A model generated the notes under the pieces. It did not search any database, was not told where the DNA came from, and saw nothing but the letters and a program-made list of their open reading frames with translations. From Myxococcus stipitatus (GTDB lineage Bacteria > Myxococcota > Myxococcia > Myxococcales > Myxococcaceae): a DNA stretch of 64,000 nucleotides. Positions within the stretch are counted from its first letter, which is position 1; each line of letters opens with the position of its first letter. The stretch is from the NCBI RefSeq assembly GCF_021412625.1, contig NZ_JAKCFI010000002.1:992001-1056000 (forward strand). Direction: 5' to 3'. The translations under genes and the position numbers were made by a program. Of the stretch, positions 53,301 to 61,445 are shown piece after piece.

Positions 53301-56267
53301 CGGGTCGAGGCATCGCTGGCCGAGGCGCGCGAGCGGCTCCAGGCGGAGGATGCGCGGCGCGAAGGGGTCGAGACGACGCTGGCCGAGGCGCGCGAGCGGC
53401 TCCAGGCGGAGGAGTCCCGGAGGAGCGAGGCCGAGGCGGCGTTGGCCGAGGCCCGGGCTCGTGTCGAGGCGGAGCAGGTCCAGCGGGCCCGTGCCGAGAC
53501 CTCGGTGGCGGAGCTCCAGGCCTCGCTCTCCACCGAGCGCGAGGCCCGTGAGCGGAGCGAGGCGCGCTCCCAGGAGTCCCTGGGCGAGGCGCGTCAGACG
53601 CTGGCCGAGGAGCGCGAGGCCCGCGAGGCGTTGGCGGCGGAGCTGGCCTCGATGCGGGAGCGCGCATTCGGCGCCGACGAGGTCGTCACCCGACTCCAGG
53701 CCGAGGCCGCGTCCGAACGCGAGGGGCGCGCCCGGGCCGAGGCGACCCTGGCCGCGGAGCGCGAGGCCCGGGCGGGTATCGAGGATGCGCTCGGCGAGGC
53801 GCGCTCCGCGCTGGAGGTCGAGCGTCAGGGGCGCGCGGAGGAGTCCGCTGGCGCGGCCCGGTTGCGCGAGCAGCTCGACGTGGAGCAGCGCGCGCGCGCC
53901 GACGCGGAGGCGGACCTGGCGCGCCTGCGCGAGGAGCTGGAGTCCGTCCGCGCCGAGCTGGGGCGCGAGCGAACCTCGCTGGAGGCGAAGCTCTCCGAGC
54001 GGGAGTGGTCGCTCCAGGAGCTCCAGACCCAGGCCGACACGCTCTCCGAGGCCGCCACCGCGCGCGCGGCGGAGCTGGCCGAGGTCCGGGAGTCGCTGGC
54101 CCGACAGGAGGCCTCCTCTCGCTCCCGGCTCGAGGAACTCGAGCGCGAGCTGGAAGCGACCCGGCGAGAGGCCCGGGAGTCCGAGGCGCGCCATGTCGCC
54201 TCGCTGGAGTCCGAGGCGGCCCTGCTCGATGCCGCGCGACAGGAGGTGCTGACGCTGCGCGCGGACCTGGTGCACCTGAACGCGGCCCGCCAGGAGGTCA
54301 TGCGGTTGGGGGCCGAGCTCCAGCGCGCCATCGCCGCCCTGCACGAGCGGGGGATGCACATCGCCCGGCTCGACGCGGAGCTGGTGGATGCGCGGGAGCG
54401 GCTCGTCGCGCAACGCGAGAACGCCGAACTGCTCATGGTGCAGCTCGAGACGGCGCGGCGCTTCGCGGGCAAGGCCACCGCCATGGAGAGCTCGCTCGAG
54501 TCCGAGCGGGCCTCCCTGGAGAGCACGAAGTCGCGCCTGGATGCCGCGCAGCAGGACCTGGAGCGGGCCTCCGAGGAGGCACGTCGGGAGCGGGAGCGCG
54601 CGGCGGAGTTGGAGACCCGACTCGCTGAATCCGTCGACGCGCTGGCTCGCGCGAAGGAGGCGTGGGAGGTGCGCCTGACGGAGGAGACGCGCCAGTTCGA
54701 GAGCCAGCGCGCGGAACTGGAGGCGCGGCTCGAAGAATCGAATGCTCGCGCCAAGGCGCAGCGCGCCGAACTGGAGGCACAGCTCTCCGAGGGGCTCTCC
54801 CGCTCCGACGAGCAGCGGGCGGAACTGGAGCGCAAGCTCGAGGAGGCACTCGCCCGCGCCGAGGCCCAGCGCGCGGAGCTGGAGGCCCAGCTCACCGCGG
54901 GGCTTTCTCGCGCCGAGGCGGAGCGCGCCGACATGGAGACCCGGTTCGCCGAAGCCGCCGCGCGCGCCGAGGCGGAGCGGACCGCGCTGGAGAACCAGCA
55001 AACCGAAGCCGCCGCGCGCGCCGAGGCGGAGCGGACCGCGCTGGAGAACCAGCACGCCGAAGCCGCTACGCGCGCTGAGGAGCGGCGTGCCGAACTGGAG
55101 GCCCGGCTCTCCGAAGTCATCGCTCGCGCCGAGGCGGAGCGCGCCACCTTCGAGAACCAGCTCGCCGAAACCACCGCTCGCGCCGAGGCGGAGCGCGCGG
55201 AACTGGCGGCCCGGTTGGCGGACCTCACCGCTCGCGCCGAGGCGCAGCGCGCCGAACTGGAGGCCATGCAGACCGAGCGAGGCGACCTGGAGTCCCGGCT
55301 GTCGGGGACCCAGGCCGACCTGGAGGCCCGCCTCGCGGAAGCCGAAGGGGGCGCGGAGGCGCTGCGCGCCGACAACGCCACGTTGGAAGGCCGCGTCGCC
55401 GAACTGGAGACCCACCTCTCCGACCTGGAGGCCGCCGCGGCGCAGAGCGCGCAGGCGCTCCAGTCCCTCCAGGAACGCCTGACGCGCACCGAGGCGGAGC
55501 GCGTCGCCGCGACGACCGAGCGGGAGCGCCTCCAGTCGGACCTGACGGTCGCCCGCGCCGCGCGCGTCCGCCTGGAGGGACGCATCACCGCCATGGAGAC
55601 CGCCTCCACGGACGCGGTGCGCCTGCTCGACACGGAGCGCGCCGAGCGCACCCGCCTGAGCGAGTCCCTGGAAGAGGCCCGGCGCATGCTCCAGCAGCGC
55701 GAGGGCAGCTCGTCCGACCGGCTCACCTCCGTCCTCGGTGAGCTGACGAAAGCCCAGGAGCAGGTGCGGACCCTGGAGACGGAGAAGCTCGCCCTCCAGG
55801 GCGAGCGCGGCGAGCGCGAACGGCTGGAGTCCGTCGTCGCCGACCAGAAGGCCCGCCTCGCGACGCTCGACGCCGAGCGCGCCGAGCTGCTCGCGGCCGT
55901 GGAGGAACTCAAGGCCTCCGCCCAGCCCGAGGCGGTGCTGGAGATGGCCGCGGAGATGGAACAACTCCAGACCCAGGTCGAGTCGCTCCAGGAGAAGCTC
56001 GCCGCCCAGGAGTCGGAGCTGGGCGCCTTGCGCCGCCAGGCGGCCCGCGCGGGCAACAACCCCGTCCAGGAAATCTACGAGCGCGCCAACGCGGAGCTCA
56101 CCGCGGTGAAGAGCGAGCTGTCCCGTCGCGCCGGCCCCGTCCCGCCGCCACCCGGTGGGACTTCCGGTCGGGCCCCCACCATCCCCCAGGTGAAGCCGGG
56201 CCGCGCCGCCGTGCCCGCGCTCGACCTGCCCCCGGCGCCCACCAAGAAGGCGGACGAGCGCGAGTGA
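50364..56267 (+). CDS. Giant coiled-coil protein with methyltransferase-like N-terminal domain
   Basis: A 1967-residue protein. Residues about 20-210 resemble a class I methyltransferase: VLEVDAVASTGGESARFLLE stands at the SAM loop but lacks a regular GxGxG, VVACDADLDAVQAA holds the acidic residue after strand 2, and SFDVVMVADLAPYV gives strand 4. From about 230 to 1900 the protein is essentially one coiled coil with two exact internal periodicities (21 and 18 residues). The end is Pro-rich (VPPPPGGTSGRAPTIPQVK). No signal peptide or membrane helix, so it should be a cytoplasmic filament or scaffold. The layout (globular head plus long coil) recalls the motility proteins FrzS and AglZ. The ATG at 50364 lacks a clear ribosome binding site; 50385 is an alternative. 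dapF follows 24 bp later. Confidence 0.8.
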   Translation: MHHTFRRMGPSELLPRYIFVESLFARRRVLEVDAVASTGGESARFLLERGARAVVACDADLDAVQAAQKAHGGVNLRFRANIYDDLEPGSFDVVMVADLAPYVRAPALLEELTRLVSKQGFLVGGLRNLAGLALPQLVEAEEGVPPTYGMLLDSLTAFYPHVEVATQLPVLGYQLAFEKGEGLQVDGSLVKGAEAAYYLVVAGQEPSRVVDPTWVQLPPEPLAFTKGKLDEVVARAKSWEERSARLKEALTRLRTELTERETEVASLKPALEVARDEVARLTAQLEQARGTPESQRERDDLTGRLRRRELELQVAQERLADADRRLAAQRLEVEAAQRVQAEAGVQALAGQEALRLERARREELAASLEEARERLTQAYAQVRELQEETGTLRIDREKDRLAAQRATEQLEDRRREAEAARERELRIAEQYSAALAAVEHLKGGAARAEEVAGAAAAALSVKEAELARAARELADAMLRVSAAEGARKDAEARLEALQSEGRGQETELVAARELEARLRGELEALTRKEEVARATAAKLEESLHEARERVARLEAELARTQVDLTGAWETQRAELQARVTELEGSLATERARAESLADEARTEAAIRADMEARRGELEDERQALVRRVVELEAEVSTLNRTRREETTRADELAATLQSTQADLETAREERDSTAALAARVGGSLDEEREARAAAEEALRLSRGKLESAAQRLADAEAALASTRETLDAQVARRAELEAALADVHATLASEREGRAQSGSALDALRVELEAERERRGTAEAALVESRESLDEARRALALAKEALGEEEERRVRWEAALADTQVQLQTELQHRSRLEAALAEAQGQLHGEGQQRTHAETTLEEVRARLRDEVAERERVDAALADAQSRLLEEETARAKVEASLAEAQSRLQEEAELRTRAEASLSEAQSRLQEEGTARVSVEAALADARSRLQEEVEQRTRVETSLSEAQARAREEETARARVEASLAEARERLQAEDARREGVETTLAEARERLQAEESRRSEAEAALAEARARVEAEQVQRARAETSVAELQASLSTEREARERSEARSQESLGEARQTLAEEREAREALAAELASMRERAFGADEVVTRLQAEAASEREGRARAEATLAAEREARAGIEDALGEARSALEVERQGRAEESAGAARLREQLDVEQRARADAEADLARLREELESVRAELGRERTSLEAKLSEREWSLQELQTQADTLSEAATARAAELAEVRESLARQEASSRSRLEELERELEATRREARESEARHVASLESEAALLDAARQEVLTLRADLVHLNAARQEVMRLGAELQRAIAALHERGMHIARLDAELVDARERLVAQRENAELLMVQLETARRFAGKATAMESSLESERASLESTKSRLDAAQQDLERASEEARRERERAAELETRLAESVDALARAKEAWEVRLTEETRQFESQRAELEARLEESNARAKAQRAELEAQLSEGLSRSDEQRAELERKLEEALARAEAQRAELEAQLTAGLSRAEAERADMETRFAEAAARAEAERTALENQQTEAAARAEAERTALENQHAEAATRAEERRAELEARLSEVIARAEAERATFENQLAETTARAEAERAELAARLADLTARAEAQRAELEAMQTERGDLESRLSGTQADLEARLAEAEGGAEALRADNATLEGRVAELETHLSDLEAAAAQSAQALQSLQERLTRTEAERVAATTERERLQSDLTVARAARVRLEGRITAMETASTDAVRLLDTERAERTRLSESLEEARRMLQQREGSSSDRLTSVLGELTKAQEQVRTLETEKLALQGERGERERLESVVADQKARLATLDAERAELLAAVEELKASAQPEAVLEMAAEMEQLQTQVESLQEKLAAQESELGALRRQAARAGNNPVQEIYERANAELTAVKSELSRRAGPVPPPPGGTSGRAPTIPQVKPGRAAVPALDLPPAPTKKADERE
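52569..53556 (+). repeat. 21-residue (63-bp) coiled-coil repeats in the giant protein
   Basis: About 15 consecutive in-frame units of 21 residues with the pattern (V/L/A)EAALAEAQSRLQEE-x-x-R-x-x; for example VEASLAEAQSRLQEEAELRT. One unit near 52690-52790 is longer by exactly 14 residues, keeping heptad phase. 21 residues equal three heptads, so this is a regular left-handed coil. Confidence 0.8.
54688..55280 (+). repeat. 18-residue (54-bp) coiled-coil repeats in the giant protein
   Basis: About eleven consecutive 18-residue units of the form ARAEAERAELEAQLSE-x-x. Eighteen residues over five turns (11+7) do not fit heptads and favour a straight or weakly right-handed coil, unlike the 21-residue block upstream. 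Confidence 0.8.
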
Positions 56268-56291
56268 CGCCACGCGACTAGGATTGCGTCC

Positions 56292-57143
56292 GTGGAAGCT
56301 CGCGAGCGCATCTTCAAGTATCAGGGCCTGGGCAACGACTTCGTGGTGCTGGACCGGCGCCACTCCGGCGCGGACATCGACGCGGCCACCTCGCGCTGGA
56401 TGTGCGACCGCCGCCTGGGCATCGGCGCGGACGGCGTCCTGTCACTGCTGCCGTCCGAGCGAGGCGTGGCCCGCATGGTCGTCCACAACGCCGACGGCAG
56501 CATCGCGGAGATGTGCGGCAACGGGCTGCGCTGCGCGGTGAAGCACCTGGTCGACCACTCCGGAGCGCGGCCGGGCCGCATCGACGTGGAGACCGGCGCG
56601 GGCGTGCTCACCTGCATGCCCGGCTATGACGAGCGCGGGGTGGCCTCGGTGGACATTTCCATGGGCCCCGCCCGGCTCGTCGCGCCCAACCTCCCGTCGG
56701 GGGCCACCGGCCGTCCCTTCCTGGAGGCGCCGCTCCCGGGACATCCCGACCTGCGCGCCTCGGCGGTGAGCATGGGCAACCCCCACCTGGTCCTCCTCGA
56801 CCGGCCGCTGGAGGAGGCGTCCCGGCTGGGCCCGGTGCTCGAGCATCATCCGTCGTTCCCGGACCGGACCAACGTGGAGTTCGTCCGGGTGGACCCCGAT
56901 GGCCTCACCGTCGTCGTCTGGGAGCGTGGCTGTGGCCTCACCCAGGCCTGCGGCACGGGGGCCTGCGCCTCCGCCGTCTCCGCGGTGCTGGCGAAGCGGC
57001 TGCCCGCGGATACCTGGCTGCGTGTCACCCTGCCGGGGGGAGACCTGGGCATCCGCGTGCCCGCCGACCTGTCCGACATCCGCCTCCGTGGCCCGGTTGC
57101 GTTCGTCTTCGAGGGCGTTGTCGGGCTTGCTGGGGGCCGGTAA
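56292..57143 (+). CDS. dapF: Diaminopimelate epimerase
   Basis: A 283-residue cofactor-free epimerase converting LL- to meso-diaminopimelate for lysine and peptidoglycan. Both catalytic cysteines lie in their motifs, AEMCGNGLRCAVKHL and GCGLTQACGTGACAS, and the start FKYQGLGNDFVVLDRR is standard. GTG start at 56292. It is embedded between the giant coiled-coil gene (24 bp upstream) and a receiver-GGDEF gene (36 bp downstream), which suggests co-transcription. Confidence 0.95.
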   Translation: MEARERIFKYQGLGNDFVVLDRRHSGADIDAATSRWMCDRRLGIGADGVLSLLPSERGVARMVVHNADGSIAEMCGNGLRCAVKHLVDHSGARPGRIDVETGAGVLTCMPGYDERGVASVDISMGPARLVAPNLPSGATGRPFLEAPLPGHPDLRASAVSMGNPHLVLLDRPLEEASRLGPVLEHHPSFPDRTNVEFVRVDPDGLTVVVWERGCGLTQACGTGACASAVSAVLAKRLPADTWLRVTLPGGDLGIRVPADLSDIRLRGPVAFVFEGVVGLAGGR

Positions 57144-57179
57144 CCTCCGCTTCCCTCTCGCACCCGGATCAGACAGCGC

Positions 57180-59030
57180 GTGGCCGGTCCCATCCTCGTC
57201 GTCGACGACGACCTGTTCTTCCGCCAGCTCGCCAGCGACATGCTCTCCCGCCACGGCCACCGCGTGGTCGTCGTGGAGAACGCCACGCTCGCGCTCGAGG
57301 AGGCGGCCCGCATGCCCTTCGACCTGGTCATCACCGACGTGGTGATGCCCGGGGTGGACGGCTTCGCCCTCACCGCGCGCCTGCGCGAGAGGGATCCGGA
57401 CCAGGAGGTCATCCTGGTGAGCCAGCGCACGGACGTGAAGGGCTCGGAGATGGCGCTGCGCTCGGGCGCGGCGGACTGCCTGGCCAAGCCCGTGGACGAG
57501 GCGGACCTGGTGCTGGCGGTGGACCGCGCCCTGGAGCGCGCCGCCCTGCGCCGCGAGCGCGCCCAGCTCCGCGACGAGAACCTCGAGTTCGCCCGGTTCC
57601 ACAACCTGCACCAGCGCTGTCTGGACCTCATCTCCCAGTCCGACCTGGAGTGGCTCCAGGAGCGCATCATCTCCGAACTGTCCGCCGTCTGTGACGCGCA
57701 GAGCGCCGCGTTGTGGGTGCTGGACGACCGGGGGGACCTGGTGCTGCGCGCGTACCGCGGCCTGCTCGACAAGCAGTTCCTCGCGGAGAAGATGAACCCC
57801 GAGGGGCCCCTGGCGGGTCGGCTGAAGGATGCCCAGCCCTGGTTCGCCCGGGACGAGCGCTCCGCGGTGATGTACGTGCCCCTGCTGGCGTCGGGGGAGA
57901 TCGTCGGCCTCGCGCAGCTGTCGGATCCGCTGAGCGGCGACTTCCGGCTGGAGCACTCCCGGGACGCGCGCGTGCTCGCGGACTTCGCCGCCATCGGCGT
58001 GAAGAACGGCCGGCGGATGCTCGCGCTCCAGCGGCTGGGCCTGCGCGACCGCGAGACGGCGGCGTACAACCTCAGCTACTTCACCGACTACGCCTCCAAG
58101 GAGATCTACAAGGCGCGCCGCTACGGCCGGACCTTCTCGCTGCTGACGTTCTCCATCGACAACCTGCCGCTGGTGCGGGTGCGGCACGGGGCGGCGGACG
58201 CGAAGAAGGCGGTGCGTGGCATCATCCGCGCGCTGAGCAAGATCATCCGCGACTCGGACGTCATCGCGAAGGCGAGCGACCAGGAATTCTACCTGCTCCT
58301 GCCGGAGACGGACTTCTTCGGGGCGATGATGTTCGTGCGCCGCGCCGTCGCCGCCGTGCGCGAGGAGCCGGAGGTGCAGGACGTCGAGCAGCGCCTGCCG
58401 CTGGCGCTCGTGGGCGGCGCGAGCACCTTCCCCAAGGACGGCGAGGACTTCGACGAGCTGGTGCACCGCTGCCGCCGCCGCATGGACGAGCGGCGCTCGT
58501 CGCTCCAGCGGCGGCTGATGCTGGACGGGCTGCCGTTCTGGGACGAGGTGGACCTGCTGCTGGGCACGCCCAACAGCCCCAGGCTGCCGGTGGACGAACG
58601 CTCGGAGCCGAGCCGGCGCGGCAAGGTCGCGGACGTGCTCTTCGACGAGCTCCAGGCGGAGCTTGCCCGGGAGCTGATGCGCGACCCCGGCTCGCGCGGC
58701 CTGCTCTACGTGGGCGGGCCGGAGATTCGCGCGGACCTGCCCATCGCGGCGGGTCTGGAGTCGGCTCCGCCCGACCTGTCCTCGCGCATCTACCTGCTGG
58801 GGCGGCGCGTGGACCTGGAGTCGCACCCCGCGCTGACGCCCGTGTTCCTGGAGGGGGACGAGCGGGTGTCGCGCCACGAGTTCATCCTCTGGTTGTCGGA
58901 GAACGCGGCCTACGCCCTCATCCAGCGGCGCGGGCGCGGCGCGACGTGGGGCTTCCACACCTCGGACACCGCGCTGGTGGACGGGCTCATCTCCAAGCTG
59001 CAGGCCGAGTACGACCTGCAGCCCTATTGA
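57180..59030 (+). CDS. Receiver-GAF-degenerate GGDEF protein
   Basis: A 616-residue signalling protein. The receiver (1-120) is intact: VDDD at 8-11, Asp53 in VITDVVMPGVDG, Ser in ILVSQ and Lys in CLAKPVD. A GAF-like domain follows (about 145-285). The GGDEF-like domain (about 295-440) keeps the fold but reads SDQEF (366-370) instead of GGDEF, so cyclase activity is unlikely. About 170 further residues have no known domain. GTG start at 57180. It lies in the dapF operon, 15 bp before the next signalling gene, and may act as a phosphorylation-controlled binding protein. Confidence 0.82.
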   Translation: MAGPILVVDDDLFFRQLASDMLSRHGHRVVVVENATLALEEAARMPFDLVITDVVMPGVDGFALTARLRERDPDQEVILVSQRTDVKGSEMALRSGAADCLAKPVDEADLVLAVDRALERAALRRERAQLRDENLEFARFHNLHQRCLDLISQSDLEWLQERIISELSAVCDAQSAALWVLDDRGDLVLRAYRGLLDKQFLAEKMNPEGPLAGRLKDAQPWFARDERSAVMYVPLLASGEIVGLAQLSDPLSGDFRLEHSRDARVLADFAAIGVKNGRRMLALQRLGLRDRETAAYNLSYFTDYASKEIYKARRYGRTFSLLTFSIDNLPLVRVRHGAADAKKAVRGIIRALSKIIRDSDVIAKASDQEFYLLLPETDFFGAMMFVRRAVAAVREEPEVQDVEQRLPLALVGGASTFPKDGEDFDELVHRCRRRMDERRSSLQRRLMLDGLPFWDEVDLLLGTPNSPRLPVDERSEPSRRGKVADVLFDELQAELARELMRDPGSRGLLYVGGPEIRADLPIAAGLESAPPDLSSRIYLLGRRVDLESHPALTPVFLEGDERVSRHEFILWLSENAAYALIQRRGRGATWGFHTSDTALVDGLISKLQAEYDLQPY

Positions 59031-59045
59031 TACGCGGAGCGCACG

Positions 59046-60545
59046 GTGGCCCAGGTCCGGAAGATCCTCATCGCCGACCCCGACCTCGAGTCCGTTCGAG
59101 CGCTGTCGCGCGCGCTGCGCACCAAGGGCTACCAGGTGCACTACGCGCCGGATGGCTCGCGGGCGCTCGAGGTCGCGGTGCTGCGCCACCCGGACCTGAC
59201 GCTGTTCGACGAGGGGTGCCGGCTGCTGGAGGCGCGGACGTTCATCCAGATCCTCCGCACCAACCCGCGCACCGAGGACATCCCCGTGGTGCTCACCACG
59301 GCGAGCTTCGATGGAGATCGCTTCCGGGGTCTGCGGGATGGCTACCTGCGCAAGCCCTTCAACCTGGACGAGGTGCTCAGCCGCATCGAGCACATCTTCC
59401 GGCGCAACGAGGCGGCCAAGGACCTCAAGGTCGAGCAGCAGGAGATCGAAGGTTCGCTCAGCCAGCTGAGCATCCCGGACCTGATGCAGCTGCTCGGCAT
59501 GAACCGGCGCAGCGGCCGGCTGTCGCTGGAGCGCGGCAACGAGCGCGGGGAGATCGCCGTGGTGGAGGGGCGCCCGGTGAACGCGAAGCTGGGGCGCGTG
59601 GAAGGGGAGAAGGCCCTGTTCCGCCTCCTGGCCTGGTCCGAGGGGACCTTCACCTTCTCTCCCGGGACGAACCAGGTGCGCGTGCGCATCAACCGGGCCA
59701 TGGACGACGCGCTGCTGGAGGGCATGCGGCAGTCGGACGAGGTGAACCGGCTGTTGCCCGGCCTGCCGCCCCGGCACACGCGCCTCGTGCTGGCGCCGGA
59801 CGTGGACCTCCAGCAGGACCAGCACCCGGTGACGGCGCAGGTGGTGGACCTGCTGCGCCAGCCACGCGCGCTCGGAGAGGTGCTCGACCTGGCGCCGGCG
59901 CCGGACCTGGAGGTGCTGGGCGTGCTCACCACGCTGATGCAGCGAGGCGTGGCGCGGCTGGCGGACGGGGCCGGCACCGACGCGAGCGCCAGCGAGCTGC
60001 TGGGCGCGGCCGAGGTGCACGCGCTGCGCGGGCGCATCCTGCGCACGAAGGCGCCCGCGAAGGTCGCCACCGCGAAGATCTTCGTGTGTGGCAGTGGGGC
60101 CTCGGCGGCGCGACGGGTGATGGCCCGCGTCCCGGGCCTGGAGGCGCTGTCCGCCGAGCCCACCGCGGTGAAGAGCGGCTTCGGCACGCTGGGCCGGCTG
60201 GTGCTCAGCGACGTGCTGCGGCTGGACTTCTGCGTGCTCCCCCCGGCGGAGGCGGCCCGGCCCTTGTGGCGGCCGTTCAGCGCCGGGGCGGTGGGCGCGC
60301 TGCTGTTGGACGTGTCCGAGGCGGCGTTGGGTCTGGCGCACTACCTGGCGTGGGAGGCGCGCATGCCAGTCATCGTCGTGGGGGCGGAGGTGCCGGCCTC
60401 GCTCCAGGGCGCGCCGGCGGGCGCGGTGTCCGTGGTGGACGACCTGGGCGAGGCCCTCAGGGCCCTGCTGGTGCAGGCGCTCAACCCCGCGCCCATGCTG
60501 CCCGGGGTGCAGCAAGCGCAGCGGACCCCGGCGACGGCCAGCTAG
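59046..60545 (+). CDS. Receiver-DUF4388 protein with P-loop-less GTPase-like C-terminus
   Basis: A 499-residue protein. The receiver-like part (1-120) keeps an Asp in LTLFDEG and Lys in YLRKPF, but the loop after the Asp is unusual. DUF4388 (PatA-N type, about 135-230) is clear: SLSQLSIPDLMQLLGMNRRS, GRLSLERGNERGEIAVVEGR and EGTFTF. The C-terminal region (about 340-490) resembles small GTPases of the type fused to DUF4388: AKIFVCGSGASAARRVM stands at the P-loop but has no GKT/S; RLDFCVLPPAEAARPLWRPF replaces LxLFGTPGQERFxxxW; GAVGALLLDVSEAALG and MPVIVVGAEV match later strands. Nucleotide binding is therefore doubtful. Its stop shares CTAG with the convergent gene. Confidence 0.75.
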   Translation: MAQVRKILIADPDLESVRALSRALRTKGYQVHYAPDGSRALEVAVLRHPDLTLFDEGCRLLEARTFIQILRTNPRTEDIPVVLTTASFDGDRFRGLRDGYLRKPFNLDEVLSRIEHIFRRNEAAKDLKVEQQEIEGSLSQLSIPDLMQLLGMNRRSGRLSLERGNERGEIAVVEGRPVNAKLGRVEGEKALFRLLAWSEGTFTFSPGTNQVRVRINRAMDDALLEGMRQSDEVNRLLPGLPPRHTRLVLAPDVDLQQDQHPVTAQVVDLLRQPRALGEVLDLAPAPDLEVLGVLTTLMQRGVARLADGAGTDASASELLGAAEVHALRGRILRTKAPAKVATAKIFVCGSGASAARRVMARVPGLEALSAEPTAVKSGFGTLGRLVLSDVLRLDFCVLPPAEAARPLWRPFSAGAVGALLLDVSEAALGLAHYLAWEARMPVIVVGAEVPASLQGAPAGAVSVVDDLGEALRALLVQALNPAPMLPGVQQAQRTPATAS

Positions 60546-61030
60546 GCCGCGTCGCGGGGCGGCTGGCTCTTGCGCGCCTCGATGCCGAGCGCCTCGTTCG
60601 CGAAGCGGTACATGCGCGCCTTGAGCTGCTCCAGCGCGTCGAGCAGGTGCTTGCCGGAGCGGTTGGCCGCGTCCTCCAGCCGCTCCTTGCAGCGCAGGTC
60701 CGAACAGAGGCTGATGCCCACGCGGCGCTTGCTGTTGACGTCCGTGGTGAGCAGGGAGACCTCGTTCGACGAACCGTAGTGGTGGCACCACTCGCACAGT
60801 CGCGAGACGTTCTCGCCGCCCCCCGTGTCCCGCCGGAAGATGATGCCGATGGGCTGGTGGCTCCCCGGCGCGGAGAAGACCAGGTACACGCGGGCACCCG
60901 ACGTCTCCGTCCAGGCGAGGTAGTCACGCACGAAGTGAGGGAAGGTGACACCCTCGGGCATCTCGATGACGCGGCGGTCCCGGGGGCGGAAGGACTTGAT
61001 GAGGTCCTGGTCGGACTCGAATCGGAACAC
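60542..61030 (-). CDS. FBP-domain (EF-G-binding, treble-clef zinc finger) protein
   Basis: A 162-residue protein. The C-terminal half contains LCEWCHHYGSSNEVSLL and GISLCSDLRCKERL, giving Cys79, Cys82, Cys109 and Cys114, the four-cysteine zinc finger seen in FusB/EF-G-binding proteins and the FBP C-terminal domain. The N-terminal half (TFPHFVRDYLAWTE, IGIIFRRDTGG) is less conserved. FusB-type proteins release EF-G from stalled ribosomes. The GTG at 61030 has AAGGAG 5 nt upstream. It is convergent with the DUF4388 gene, the two stops sharing CTAG at 60542-60545. Confidence 0.7.
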   Translation of the reverse strand: MFRFESDQDLIKSFRPRDRRVIEMPEGVTFPHFVRDYLAWTETSGARVYLVFSAPGSHQPIGIIFRRDTGGGENVSRLCEWCHHYGSSNEVSLLTTDVNSKRRVGISLCSDLRCKERLEDAANRSGKHLLDALEQLKARMYRFANEALGIEARKSQPPRDAA

Positions 61031-61445
61031 GACGGCTCCTTGGCGAACGTCTGGACCTAACAATCTGGACGCACCGATTCTACCTGAACCGACCAGCGGG
61101 CCGAGCCCTTCGTCGGGTGCGTGGAGGATGGCCACCGGCGGGGGCCCGGGGGCACCCGCCCGACGCGCCCCCGGCGCATCCCCGCGGCCTCCACGCGTCG
61201 ACTCGCGCCGCGCATGACTCCACGCGCGAGCGCCGCGGGCTCCTGGCTTGGCTCCTCGGGGCGTTCGTCGCGGATGGGGCGACGCCCGCATGCGCGCGAC
61301 GTCACGCGTCATCGCGGCGCCCCCCAGCTCGGCGGCTCGTCATGAGGCGTCGGCTGACCCTGCCATGACATGGAGATGAAACAAGACTCGCGCGCATCCC
61401 CGTAGCGGCGTCTCGCCGCGCCGTCAGCCATTGGAGTGTTTCCTC
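61031..61445. other. Intergenic region between FBP-protein and desaturase genes
   Basis: About 415 bp between two divergent genes. GTCCAGA occurs twice near 61055-61075 on the minus strand, upstream of the FBP-domain gene, in a locally AT-rich stretch. The middle part is GC-rich with no reading frame that looks coding. GGAGTG lies about 8 nt before the desaturase ATG. Nothing else is supported. Confidence 0.4.

Noticed and set aside
52464-60797. Very long minus-strand frames opposite the coiled-coil, dapF and signalling genes
   Set aside because: Repetitive Arg/His/Leu-rich translations with no domain, exactly antiparallel to convincing genes.
61117-61368. Small plus-strand ORFs upstream of the desaturase
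   Set aside because: Arg/Pro/Ala-rich translations without ribosome binding site or domain; three frames are open at once, as expected by composition.
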